From: Nanobdellota archaeon
Lineage (GTDB): Archaea; Nanoarchaeota; Nanoarchaeia; Woesearchaeales; GW2011-AR9
NCBI GenBank assembly: GCA_002687775.1
Contig: NZBF01000018.1
Span: forward strand, 34,917-98,916
Direction: 5' to 3'
DNA: 64,000 nucleotides
The position numbers were made by a program, and so were the translations under genes. The notes under the pieces are model-generated. The model had not been told where the DNA came from, made no database searches, and saw only the letters and a list, made by a program, of their open reading frames with translations. This document shows positions 35,093-44,070 of the stretch, piece after piece (position 1 is the stretch's first letter; each line of letters opens with the position of its first letter).

Positions 35093-36367
35093 ATGACCAT
35101 GTTACATCAGGAATATCAAAGAGTTTTGCATGAATCTTCACAGTACGTACTTCTTAGATTTCCACACATCATTCCTAGAGAAATTCCCGATCTGGATTTA
35201 TTGTTTGAAACACGGGAAGTTTATCAAAAAACTATTGAGAAATTGCAAAAAGAAGGATATATCGTGTTATCTAAAGAAAAATTACGAACATTTCTTGGTA
35301 AGAAAGCTGGCAAGACATTCATCTTATTTGATATGTATTTGCATGTCTCATGGTGGGGATGGAAAGCACTAGATAAGAAACCCATATTTGCTCATAAAGA
35401 TGGAAATTATCCCAGAGATGAAGATGAATTACTCATTTACATTGCCCAAGGTATTTTTAAAAATTTTGGGTATAATAAGTATAAAACACAAGTTGTTAGA
35501 GAATTGCTAAAGAAAGATTTAGATTGGAATTATATTGATCAACAAGTAAAGAGAAATGGTTGGCTGAATCCGTTTTATAACACATTGAATGTTGTTCGTC
35601 GTGACACAGCGAAAGTTCCCTTGCAAAAATCGTTCGTTTTGAAGTCATTTCTGAGTACGATGCTTAGAAAGCCAAAAAGAATAAATATCTTATTGAGGTC
35701 AATGAAATTTTTCATTCGGAAATTCAAGAAACAATCAACCGTGATTTGTCTCATTGGTGTTGATGGTTCAGGGAAATCAACATTGATTGAATTACTATCA
35801 AAGAGAGTTGAAGAATTTTTTGACAAGTTAGAGTGTACAACACAGAAGTTATATTTTGGATGGACTCCTTTCTTGCCAACAACTACACTCATTTCAAAAA
35901 TATTGAAAAAGAAAAAATATAGCATTGTTAAAGAGATGAATAAATCTGAAAAAACATTTAGCGTGGTTCAAGAACTCATGTTATTCTATTACTACATTGA
36001 ATATCTTAGTAAATATTTGTTCACTGTTTTCCCGCAACGATTTGGAAAAAATGTAGTTCTTATAGATAGATATTTTTATGACATGTATGTGCATTACTCT
36101 TATGCGAAAAATAGTAAGATATTTTCATTCTTGATGAAATGGTACCCGCAACCAGATTATACTTTTTTTCTGGATGTTCCTGTATCAGTACTTGATGCAC
36201 GAAAGGATGAAATGACGGTTGAAGAATTAACACTGCATCGAAAAAGATATCAAGAACTGCAATCGCAATTACATTTTCCTATCATTAACACGGAAAAAAG
36301 TCTAGAAGAATGCGTTGATCAAATATTGGAAGAAGCATGGAAAACTATTGCGAGGCGAGTTGCATGA
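35093..36367 (+). CDS. Nucleotidyltransferase-like domain fused to a thymidylate-kinase-like P-loop domain, copy 1
   Basis: A 424-residue protein. Residues 1-180 have a nucleotidyltransferase-like start (DLDLLFETRE near 33-42, a D-x-D pair) and a helical middle. Residues 215-420 are a dTMP-kinase-like P-loop fold: IGVDGSGKST (221-230), LIDRYFYDMY as the DRY/DR-type motif, and FFLDVPVSVLDARK as a LID-side strand. A second copy is at 50435-51715. Both sit among glycosyltransferases. The reaction is unknown; phosphorylation of a glycan or lipid intermediate is one possibility. The stop overlaps the next GT4 start. Confidence 0.65.
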   Translation: MTMLHQEYQRVLHESSQYVLLRFPHIIPREIPDLDLLFETREVYQKTIEKLQKEGYIVLSKEKLRTFLGKKAGKTFILFDMYLHVSWWGWKALDKKPIFAHKDGNYPRDEDELLIYIAQGIFKNFGYNKYKTQVVRELLKKDLDWNYIDQQVKRNGWLNPFYNTLNVVRRDTAKVPLQKSFVLKSFLSTMLRKPKRINILLRSMKFFIRKFKKQSTVICLIGVDGSGKSTLIELLSKRVEEFFDKLECTTQKLYFGWTPFLPTTTLISKILKKKKYSIVKEMNKSEKTFSVVQELMLFYYYIEYLSKYLFTVFPQRFGKNVVLIDRYFYDMYVHYSYAKNSKIFSFLMKWYPQPDYTFFLDVPVSVLDARKDEMTVEELTLHRKRYQELQSQLHFPIINTEKSLEECVDQILEEAWKTIARRVA

Positions 36368-37353
36368 AAATAACGTATTATGTTCACGATTTAGCATTTC
36401 CATTAGTGGAAGGAATACGTAAGCAAGCATGGTGGATGGCATTGTCCATGAAGCATAGAGGGTATGAAGTTGAAATCGTTTCGACATCTAAAAAGAAAGA
36501 AGTTATTGAAAAGGAAGGAATTACCATTCGGTACGGAAGTGCAGTTGATATTTCAAATGTGAAAACTGACATTTTACATTATTTAAGTCATCCATCCCCG
36601 CTCATTGTACCATTATTAATGAGGGCAAAAGCCAAGAAGCAAGTAATGACAATATTTGGTGGAAATCTCCATGGGTTCTGGAAACGATCTTGGGATCGAG
36701 TTGTGAGCAGATTGGTGCGAAAAAACGTTTCACTAGTCATGGTGCAGACAAAGTTTCAAAGAGAATTACTTAAATCTACAAGATTGGAGAAGTTACCAGT
36801 TACTGTCCTGCCACCATTGATTCCACAGGTACATCGAACAACTTATCCGTCTGAACGAGCATCATTGCTTTTCATGAGCCATTTAAGTCCATTCAAAGGA
36901 GTTGATGAAGTTCTGCGTGCCTTCGTTGTACTTCGAAGAAAATTTAAGAATTTACAGTTAGTGATCTGTGATTCTGGCCTGGTTAGTAATGAGTACACCG
37001 AAAAAATTGAACGGGTGAATCAAAGAGATATCATATTGAAAGGGAAAGTGGACCCCATTGAAGAATTATCAAAAGCATGGGTATATCTTTATCCAATCAG
37101 ACAAGTACAGGAGACATTTTCAGTACCATTATCATTCATTGAATCTATCCAAGTGGGAACACCTTACGTAGGTAGTTCCATCGGAGGAATTCCTGAATAT
37201 TTTCATAAAGATCATTTAGTTGAACCGCGAGACGTTCCTTCACTCGTTCGGAAGATTGAACATTTGTTACGATTTAAATCTGTTGAACCGGTGCAGAAAT
37301 TGATGGTGAACAGTGAAACAATAAGAAGATTGATTGATATTTATGTGGCATAA
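36364..37353 (+). CDS. GT4-family glycosyltransferase
   Basis: A 329-residue GT-B enzyme. The natural start MKITYYVHDLAFPLVEG at 36364 overlaps the previous stop (ATGA); the longer open frame to 36337 is out of context. LLFMSHLSPFKGVDEVLRAF starts the C-terminal domain, and ETFSVPLSFIESIQVGTPYVGSSIGGIPE contains the E-x7-E motif. Coupled to the kinase fusion before it and the GT-B protein after it. Confidence 0.87.
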   Translation: MKITYYVHDLAFPLVEGIRKQAWWMALSMKHRGYEVEIVSTSKKKEVIEKEGITIRYGSAVDISNVKTDILHYLSHPSPLIVPLLMRAKAKKQVMTIFGGNLHGFWKRSWDRVVSRLVRKNVSLVMVQTKFQRELLKSTRLEKLPVTVLPPLIPQVHRTTYPSERASLLFMSHLSPFKGVDEVLRAFVVLRRKFKNLQLVICDSGLVSNEYTEKIERVNQRDIILKGKVDPIEELSKAWVYLYPIRQVQETFSVPLSFIESIQVGTPYVGSSIGGIPEYFHKDHLVEPRDVPSLVRKIEHLLRFKSVEPVQKLMVNSETIRRLIDIYVA

Positions 37354-38713
37354 GAAAAAGATTAATGAGAAATGTGTCGATGAAGTATTTCAAATAGATG
37401 GCATTCCTTTATGGTGGTTTTTTGATCGGCTAAAGGATGTTAAGTTTATTCCATCATTTCCTGGGTTTCGTCATTATATTCATTATTCTGAATTACTTAA
37501 GAGGAATATTGTGGGAAAGTGGGTGAAAAAGAAAGAGGGAAAGAAAATTATTTTTTTATCCTATACAAATCATTTTCGCAATGGTAAACATTTCCGCATT
37601 CAACATTTGCTCGATGGAATGAAAGGAGAAATATCTCCCCTGGTGTTAACTGCATATCCATTCTCAAAGATGTCTTTGTACGACTTACGATATGGTGATC
37701 ACCCATTTCGGTATTGGACGCAGAAAATTGAAAATCAAGCGAAGAAAAATGCATTGAAATTTTCAAAGAAATGGAAGAAAGTTAGAAAGCATATTAAGTA
37801 TCCAAGTGAAGTTGACACTTTTTTCTCGTATGAATTGTTACTTTTAATGTTTCGGTATTATTTTGTTTATAAGAAAATAATTTCTGAGGAAGAAGTAAGA
37901 GCAGTATACACCACAGCGATAAGTAGTTTGTTTGAGAAATGTTTGCTGGGAGCAGCTTCAACTTGCCAAGTAAGGTCATTCATGGGACAACATGGCATAG
38001 GTGCAGAATTTTGGAATAATACAACTAATCATTTACATTCACATCATTTTCTCGTCATGGGTAAGAAGTATAAAGAAGAGTTAGTTTCTCGCGGATTTGA
38101 AAATGTTCATGTTACCGGTCCACAAATATTTGAAGAATTGGTTCCATTTATCAATGGAACAAAAAAGAAGGATCACGTGCTATTTATGACAACTCCATTT
38201 GTGGAAGATAAGACGTTATCCAAAGAGGAGTATTTTAGAAAGGTAAAAGTAATAATGGAACAGTTGAAAAAACTGAATCAGAAACTCATAATAAAATTAC
38301 ATCCAAGAGAACAAACTATGAGTGAGTATCAGAAGATTGCTAGTGACCTTCAACTTGATGTTGCAGTATTATCAGAAAGTACGAGAGAGAAACATTATCA
38401 ATTACTTGCCAATTGCTCTGTATTGATTAACTTTGGATCAACTGTCGCACTTGAAGCGATGTTACTTGGAAAGCCAACTATTACAATAGATCCATTTGAT
38501 GGAGTAAATCCAATAAATCCGTTCATACGGGAAAGTGATGCGACTGTGAAGTTGAAGTGGGATGGCGGTATAGAAGAAAAAGTTATTGAGCTCCTAGATA
38601 AACCTGAACTGTTAAGCAAAGAAGTTAAGAAGTTTATTGATAATCACGCATACAAAGTTGATGGGAAAGTGACGGAAAGAGTTCTCCAGATAATTAAGGA
38701 AATGACTCACTGA
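37343..38713 (+). CDS. GT-B fold capsule-type glycosyltransferase-like protein
   Basis: About 456 residues. FMGQHGIGAEFWNN, HHFLVMGKKYKEELVSRGFENVHVTG, KLIIKLHPRE and the last block SVLINFGSTVALEAMLLGKPTITID match GT-B proteins of the capsule/CDP-glycerol-transferase and polysialyltransferase kind. The GST near the end probably binds donor phosphate. The N-terminal 170 residues are basic and family-specific. It overlaps the GT4 before it by 11 bases; ATG 37334 is an alternative start. The 3' end overlaps the convergent aminotransferase by 20 bases. Confidence 0.7.
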   Translation: MWHKKKINEKCVDEVFQIDGIPLWWFFDRLKDVKFIPSFPGFRHYIHYSELLKRNIVGKWVKKKEGKKIIFLSYTNHFRNGKHFRIQHLLDGMKGEISPLVLTAYPFSKMSLYDLRYGDHPFRYWTQKIENQAKKNALKFSKKWKKVRKHIKYPSEVDTFFSYELLLLMFRYYFVYKKIISEEEVRAVYTTAISSLFEKCLLGAASTCQVRSFMGQHGIGAEFWNNTTNHLHSHHFLVMGKKYKEELVSRGFENVHVTGPQIFEELVPFINGTKKKDHVLFMTTPFVEDKTLSKEEYFRKVKVIMEQLKKLNQKLIIKLHPREQTMSEYQKIASDLQLDVAVLSESTREKHYQLLANCSVLINFGSTVALEAMLLGKPTITIDPFDGVNPINPFIRESDATVKLKWDGGIEEKVIELLDKPELLSKEVKKFIDNHAYKVDGKVTERVLQIIKEMTH

Positions 38714-39797
38714 CTTCTGTAATTACTTCACACACTTTCTCAACATCTTCAGAAGACATATTAGTATGGGAAGGTAAACATAATATTTGTGATGAAACTC
38801 TTTCAGTCACAGGTAATTCAAGATGATTAAATTCTTGATAAGAAGAATGTTTATGCACAGGTGGGAAGAAATATTTCCGAGTTTGGATGTCATTAGCAGC
38901 AAGTTCTTCGAACAACTGATCGCGTGTTAATGGAAAATTACTGCCAACCAATATACTAAAAAAGAGGTAAGCACTGGTGTTACCAGCATGAACTTTTTGC
39001 AAAGTAATTCCCCTGATATTTTTCAGAGCATTTCTATAATGAGCGACAATTGCCTGTTTTTTTTCAAATGAATCATTGACATGCGCTAAACTGTCTAATC
39101 CAACCAATGCATGCAATTCGCTCATCTTAGCATTCGTTCCATCCATAAGAGTGTCTTCATTATCATCAGAAAAACCAAAATTTCTGGCACGCTTCAAGTA
39201 TTCTAACAGTTGGTTATTTCGAGTTGATAACACTCCGCCTTCAGCCGTTATTAATGTTTTTGTTGCGTGTGTACTAAACATTTCAACATCGCCGAACTGA
39301 CCAATCGGATAACCTTGATAATTACTTCCGAAAGCGTGAGCAGCGTCAAATACCAGTTTCAAGTTATGTTCATTAGCAACTTTTTGCAATTCAGTAATGT
39401 CACACGGATTTCCAAAAACGTGTACAGCCAAAATCGCTGACGTTTCCGAAGTAATTGCATTGGTCACCTTGTGAGGATCAATGTTAAACGTCTCTTCATC
39501 AATATCAACAAAAACGGGAGTACATCCAGCCCATTTTATTGCATGAACAGATGCTGCAAAAGTGAAACTCGGAACAATAATTTCTCCTGAAAGATTCAAT
39601 CCACGTAATGCTAAGATTAACGCAATTGTCCCATTCGAAAATGCTAAAGAATTCACACCTAAGTGATTTGTCAATTTATCCTCAAACTCTTTCAAGTGAG
39701 GACCATTATTCGTCATCCATCCACTTTCAAATGTAACACCTGCTTTCTCATGAAACTGTTCAGGTTTGTTCATTTTTGGTGAAATGATACGAATCAT
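38694..39797 (-). CDS. DegT/DnrJ/EryC1/StrS sugar aminotransferase
   Basis: A 367-residue PLP enzyme with FDAAHAFGSNYQGYPIG and the lysine in FSTHATKTLITAEGG. It ends the operon RmlB-PglD, SucC-like, SucD-citrate-lyase-like, DegT and overlaps the previous gene by 4 bases. It would aminate the 4-keto-6-deoxy sugar made by RmlB, giving a 4-amino-4,6-dideoxyhexose. Confidence 0.9.
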   Translation of the reverse strand: MIRIISPKMNKPEQFHEKAGVTFESGWMTNNGPHLKEFEDKLTNHLGVNSLAFSNGTIALILALRGLNLSGEIIVPSFTFAASVHAIKWAGCTPVFVDIDEETFNIDPHKVTNAITSETSAILAVHVFGNPCDITELQKVANEHNLKLVFDAAHAFGSNYQGYPIGQFGDVEMFSTHATKTLITAEGGVLSTRNNQLLEYLKRARNFGFSDDNEDTLMDGTNAKMSELHALVGLDSLAHVNDSFEKKQAIVAHYRNALKNIRGITLQKVHAGNTSAYLFFSILVGSNFPLTRDQLFEELAANDIQTRKYFFPPVHKHSSYQEFNHLELPVTERVSSQILCLPSHTNMSSEDVEKVCEVITEVSESFP

Positions 39798-41371
39798 AAC
39801 CGTCGCACCTTCTTATCTGAAAGTAATTCATCATAACTTTGCATAACCAAACCAGGAATTCTGCCGATGATAAAAATGCCTTTTCCCAATCTTGAATCGA
39901 ATCCCATCGAGCAAAGTAATGCAGCGATACATCCATCGACATTTAATGGAATATTTTTTCCTTTGATGTCATGAAATAATTTTTCAACCAAATCAGTTAT
40001 TTGAAAATAATCGCAATTATAATTCAGTTTTTGACATTCCTCTTTCAACAGCGAGACGCGAGGATCTTCTTCTTTGTATATCCGATGACCGAAACCAAAA
40101 AGAGTTTCCTTATTTTGGATCTTCTTTCTAATTATTTCTTGTCTCTCCAATTCGTTCTTCCGTAGAAGTTCATAAAAGAAATTCATTGCATTTTCAATAG
40201 CCCCACCATGATAATCACCAATACTAAGAATGCTTCCTCCAACTCCAACATTTAAATCATTGCCACCTGAAATGATAAATCTGGCGGTTGCGCTTGACGT
40301 TGTTTCCGAACCGTGATCCATAATAGATAGCATTATTTTTTCAAAAATAACTTCTTCATGCAATGTAGGATTTCTTCCAGTCAGAAGAAGAAACTGAGCT
40401 CCAGGCAATGAGTGTTTGGTAAATTCTTTCAATGGTTCACCAGCAATTTTTAATCCATTCTTTTGCAGTGATGGAGTAAGTTTAATATATTTAACTAAAT
40501 TTACTAATTCATCATGATAATTTGCTACTAAAATTCCGTTTTCTTTCAACAAATGTATTTTTTCAGAAGGTTTACCTTGGCTACCTTCAATGAATGCACC
40601 CGCATGACCAAACCGGATTCCATCTTGCATTTGTTCAGTAAATCTTCCGCCAATAAAAGCCACAATGGGTTTTGTTACACCACCAGACCTTTTGAGTTCA
40701 ACAAGTTCTTCTTCATATAACCCGCCAAGTTCGCCAATGATAACAATAATTTCAGTTTGATCATCTTTTTCAAATAATTCAACAATCTCTTTGAAACTGC
40801 TTCCAGATAATTGATCACCACCAATACCAACCACCGTACTTTGACCAATATTTTCTTTTGTAAATAATAATGCTGTTTCAGCGCAAAGACCGCCTGACTT
40901 TGAAATTATTCCAATATTTCCCTGCGTGAAGACTTTCTTTTTTACAGCTCCAATACAACCTAATTTTGCTGTTCCCGGTGACATGACACCGACAGAACTA
41001 GGACCTATGATAAGGGTGCCAGATTGCTTTGCTGCTTGATACATAATTGCAACGTCTTTTACTGGAACATGCTCAGTAATAATAACAAGTGTTTGAATTT
41101 CATTCTCAATAGCTTCCATGGCAGCTTTCAATACATGAGGTGCTGGAACATAAATCATTGATGTATCAATGTCTGGATATGACTTTTTAGCATCAGCAAT
41201 CGTATTGAAAACGGGAACACCATGAACATGTTCACCACCTTTACCTGGACGGATTCCTGCCACTAAATTAGTGGATCCAAAATTAACCATTTCACCAGCT
41301 GCGCGAGTACCTTCTTTTCCCGTTATCCCTTGAATAATAATTGTATTCCTCTGGTTAACTAAGATGGGCAT
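39794..41371 (-). CDS. ATP-citrate-lyase-like subunit: SucD domain fused to a citryl-CoA lyase/citrate synthase domain
   Basis: A 525-residue protein. Residues 1-300: CoA-binding and CoA-ligase parts with IIIQGITGKEGTR, SKSGGLCAE and the phospho-histidine loop GHAGAF (H256). Residues 320-525: citrate synthase/citryl-CoA lyase fold with DHG (H353), GDYHGGA, GFGHRIYKEEDPR (H429) and NVDG (D479), matching the catalytic triad in order. With the SucC-like gene before it this has the domain order of ATP-citrate lyase. The start at 41371 follows an AAGGGGTG Shine-Dalgarno; the open frame to 41428 is less likely. It overlaps both neighbours, so it is coupled to amino-sugar genes. Expected product is an acyl-CoA, acetyl-CoA if the substrate is citrate. 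Confidence 0.85.
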   Translation of the reverse strand: MPILVNQRNTIIIQGITGKEGTRAAGEMVNFGSTNLVAGIRPGKGGEHVHGVPVFNTIADAKKSYPDIDTSMIYVPAPHVLKAAMEAIENEIQTLVIITEHVPVKDVAIMYQAAKQSGTLIIGPSSVGVMSPGTAKLGCIGAVKKKVFTQGNIGIISKSGGLCAETALLFTKENIGQSTVVGIGGDQLSGSSFKEIVELFEKDDQTEIIVIIGELGGLYEEELVELKRSGGVTKPIVAFIGGRFTEQMQDGIRFGHAGAFIEGSQGKPSEKIHLLKENGILVANYHDELVNLVKYIKLTPSLQKNGLKIAGEPLKEFTKHSLPGAQFLLLTGRNPTLHEEVIFEKIMLSIMDHGSETTSSATARFIISGGNDLNVGVGGSILSIGDYHGGAIENAMNFFYELLRKNELERQEIIRKKIQNKETLFGFGHRIYKEEDPRVSLLKEECQKLNYNCDYFQITDLVEKLFHDIKGKNIPLNVDGCIAALLCSMGFDSRLGKGIFIIGRIPGLVMQSYDELLSDKKVRRL

Positions 41372-42509
41372 GTTGCACCCCTTTAAACTGGTTTGATCGA
41401 TTAAATATTTCTTTTGCAGATTCACCAATACTCATTTTTTCGTCAAAGAAATGAATATCTAAACCGTATTTTTGCTTAATTTCTTGAATAAATGTATGTG
41501 CTTTATCATCATTAGGTCCTGCTCTTCGAATTACAATTGGATATTTTGGAAGTTCTGGTAATTCAAGAACAGCGTCAATAATTCCCTGGAATGCTTCATA
41601 GATATCACTGAAATTTGCAATCACGCCAACAATCCAACATCCAGCCAAATTTTCTTTCGATAAAGTAAGTGCAGTTAATTTTTTGACTTTTTCTCGTGAA
41701 GGATTTCCACTGTATTCTGCATAATTTGCTGGTTTCCCGCCAGCATCTAGTAAAATATCCATGGCTGCAAGAGAAGCACCGCCACCACTTGCAAGGATTG
41801 CAATATCACCATCAAGGTCTAAATAGGATTTTCCTGCTACCCCCCGTAAATCATTTTCATCAATTTTTCTTGCGGAAAGTTCTCGTTCATTCAAAGAAAT
41901 TTTTCTTGTATCATATTTTTCAAAAAGTTCTTTCTGCCTGAATTGTGCATTATCATCAATTTCAATCTTTGCATCTAATACTATTGGTTTATCATTTACT
42001 ATAACCAATGGGTTAACTTCACATAATAACAAATCATTATTAAGGAAAATGGAGTACAACTTATGTGCAACTTCTCCAATGTGATATGGATGTTGGTTAG
42101 TAAGAAGGAACTGGTTAAATTCAGTGAAATCAGGTTGCATATCTAAAATAAACCGATGTACTTGTTGAGTTTCAATGCTCACGCCACCAGATGAGGAGAA
42201 CAATAACACCGGACTTCGTTTCAAATGATCATAACTGATGGAAATGAAATACTCTTTATCATGCTGTAATAATTCCTCAACTAAAAAAAATGGTGCTTCA
42301 TGTTTAGCCATGAATCCATCAATTTCCTCTTGGTTGAGAACTGGTTGGATTAGTCCTCTTTTTGCTCGGCCGCCTTCGAGTACTTGTGCCTTAATCATTG
42401 AAGGAAATGAAAATAAACCATCATGACTACTTTGCACTACCCTCCCAGAAGGAATGTGAAAACCGGTTGATTGCAACAATTCCTTTGCTTGAAATTCAAA
42501 GAGTTTCAT
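41355..42509 (-). CDS. ATP-grasp succinyl-CoA synthetase beta/ATP-citrate lyase beta-like subunit
   Basis: A 384-residue protein starting MKLFEFQAKELLQSTGF, the standard SucC beginning. KAQVLEGGRAKRGLI is the ATP-grasp lysine loop, LLLCEVNPLVIV and DAKIEIDDNAQFR the metal-binding block, and SGGGASLAAMDILLDAGGKPANYAEYSG the C-terminal CoA-ligase part. It partners the downstream SucD-citrate lyase-like protein, overlapping it by 17 bases, and overlaps the RmlB-PglD gene by 4. It would bind ATP and activate an organic acid. Confidence 0.85.
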   Translation of the reverse strand: MKLFEFQAKELLQSTGFHIPSGRVVQSSHDGLFSFPSMIKAQVLEGGRAKRGLIQPVLNQEEIDGFMAKHEAPFFLVEELLQHDKEYFISISYDHLKRSPVLLFSSSGGVSIETQQVHRFILDMQPDFTEFNQFLLTNQHPYHIGEVAHKLYSIFLNNDLLLCEVNPLVIVNDKPIVLDAKIEIDDNAQFRQKELFEKYDTRKISLNERELSARKIDENDLRGVAGKSYLDLDGDIAILASGGGASLAAMDILLDAGGKPANYAEYSGNPSREKVKKLTALTLSKENLAGCWIVGVIANFSDIYEAFQGIIDAVLELPELPKYPIVIRRAGPNDDKAHTFIQEIKQKYGLDIHFFDEKMSIGESAKEIFNRSNQFKGVQHAHLS

Positions 42510-44002
42510 AATGCATCTCCTACTTTTACTTGAGCATCTAAAGAAATCCTAGTACCAGTTGGAATGAACACTTTTGGGTCAATTTTTGCACGTGCATCAA
42601 TCACTGCAGCAGGACCAATAAACACCGAATCGCCTATGGAAACGTTGTTATCAACAACTGTCCCGGCGCCAATTATTACATTATTTCCAATTCTCGTGCC
42701 ACTGTTAATGATAGCACCAGGGCCTATGAATACGCCTTCACCAACAAGAACACCTGGAGCTAGGTAGGCATTCGGATGAATGACATTAATTAATTTCAAT
42801 CCTTTTTCTTTCAATTGTTGCGCAATTTTTTCACGGGAATTATTTTCTCCCACTGCAACAATGGCTCCTTCAACACCGTTAAGTTCAGGAAGTGGTTCAG
42901 TTCCTCCCAATAGAGGTATCTGGGGCACTTTGTCAACATCTGGATTATTGTCAAGGAATCCAACAATGGAATGTTCATCAATCATGTGTAAAGTATTTAA
43001 CACGACACCAGCGTGACCTGTTCTATTCGCTCCAGCAATAACAATTTTGTTAATTTTCTGCCACCACCAAGAATTTTGCTTATACCAATCAATTGTTTCC
43101 TTGATACCCTGATCGAACGGAATTCTCGGCTTCCAACCTAATTGATGAATTTTATCACAATTAATGGAATACCGCATATCTTGTCCTTTCCTATCGGCAA
43201 CATTATCGATATACGATTCATCAAATCCGAAACTGTTCAAAATAATTTTGGTAACTTCTAAATTTGTCTTTTCGTTACCACCACCGATGTTGTATGTTTC
43301 TCCAAGTTCTCCGTTATTTAAAATGAAATCAATAGCTTCGCAATTATCTTGCACATGAATCCAATCTCGCACAGGTTTAGGATTATGCAACGGTACTTTT
43401 TGACCTTGGAGTAGTTTTGTCATGAAGCAAGGAATAATTTTTTCTGGATATTGATACGGCCCGTAATTGTTAGAACTTCTCGTAATGATTACCGGAGTTT
43501 TATGGGTTCGTATATAACTTTTCGCTAGCAGTTCAGCTGCAGCTTTACTTGCCGAATATGGACTACTTGGAGAAAACCTATCTTCCTCATGGAATGAACC
43601 TTCCATGGTATCTCCGTACACTTCATCGGTTGAAATGTGTATGAATTTCTTAACGTTAAATTTTCTGGTTGCTTCAAGTAAGACAAACATTCCAAAAATA
43701 TCTGTCCGTACGAATGAATCAGAATTGAGGATAGATCGGTCAACGTGACTCTCGGCTGCAAAATTCACGATGATGTCAATCTTATGTTCCTGCATAATTT
43801 TGTTGACTAAAATAGCGTCACAGATATCTCCCTGAATAAAACGATATCGTGGATGATGTTCAACATCTTTCAAGTTATCTTTATTTCCGGCGTATGTTAA
43901 TTTATCAAGGTTTACAACATGGTAATGTGGGTATTTGTTCAGTAATAATTTGACAAAACAATTGCCAATAAATCCGCTTCCGCCTGTCACAAGAATGTTC
44001 AT
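42506..44002 (-). CDS. rmlB: dTDP-glucose 4,6-dehydratase fused to a PglD-like acyltransferase
   Basis: A 498-residue fusion. Residues 1-315 are RmlB: TGGSGFIG, the catalytic STDEVYG (T125-D126-E127) and Y149-S-A-S-K153, SSNNYGPYQYPEK. Residues 318-498 are PglD-like: a Rossmann domain (IVIAGANRTGHAG) and a left-handed beta-helix of hexapeptide repeats. The catalytic His of PglD should stand where VDNN is found (N452); in the NeuA-PglD fusion nearby that place is IDHD. The acyltransferase may thus be inactive or altered. TATA is 37 bp upstream with a GGTGA Shine-Dalgarno before the ATG, so this mRNA has a leader. Confidence 0.88.
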   Translation of the reverse strand: MNILVTGGSGFIGNCFVKLLLNKYPHYHVVNLDKLTYAGNKDNLKDVEHHPRYRFIQGDICDAILVNKIMQEHKIDIIVNFAAESHVDRSILNSDSFVRTDIFGMFVLLEATRKFNVKKFIHISTDEVYGDTMEGSFHEEDRFSPSSPYSASKAAAELLAKSYIRTHKTPVIITRSSNNYGPYQYPEKIIPCFMTKLLQGQKVPLHNPKPVRDWIHVQDNCEAIDFILNNGELGETYNIGGGNEKTNLEVTKIILNSFGFDESYIDNVADRKGQDMRYSINCDKIHQLGWKPRIPFDQGIKETIDWYKQNSWWWQKINKIVIAGANRTGHAGVVLNTLHMIDEHSIVGFLDNNPDVDKVPQIPLLGGTEPLPELNGVEGAIVAVGENNSREKIAQQLKEKGLKLINVIHPNAYLAPGVLVGEGVFIGPGAIINSGTRIGNNVIIGAGTVVDNNVSIGDSVFIGPAAVIDARAKIDPKVFIPTGTRISLDAQVKVGDAL

Positions 44003-44038
44003 TTATTCACCATCTAGTTTGATTTTTATTGAATTTTG

Positions 44039-44055
44039 TTTATAAAGATTGTGGA
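44039..44055 (-). promoter_or_regulatory. Promoter of the RmlB-PglD/citrate-lyase-like/DegT operon
   Basis: Minus-strand TCCACAAT, one base, TTTATAAA. It lies 37 bp before the ATG at 44002, and a GGTGA site sits 7 bases before that ATG, so the operon mRNA is probably leadered, unlike most here. Confidence 0.65.
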
Positions 44056-44070
44056 TGAAGAGAATAGAAT

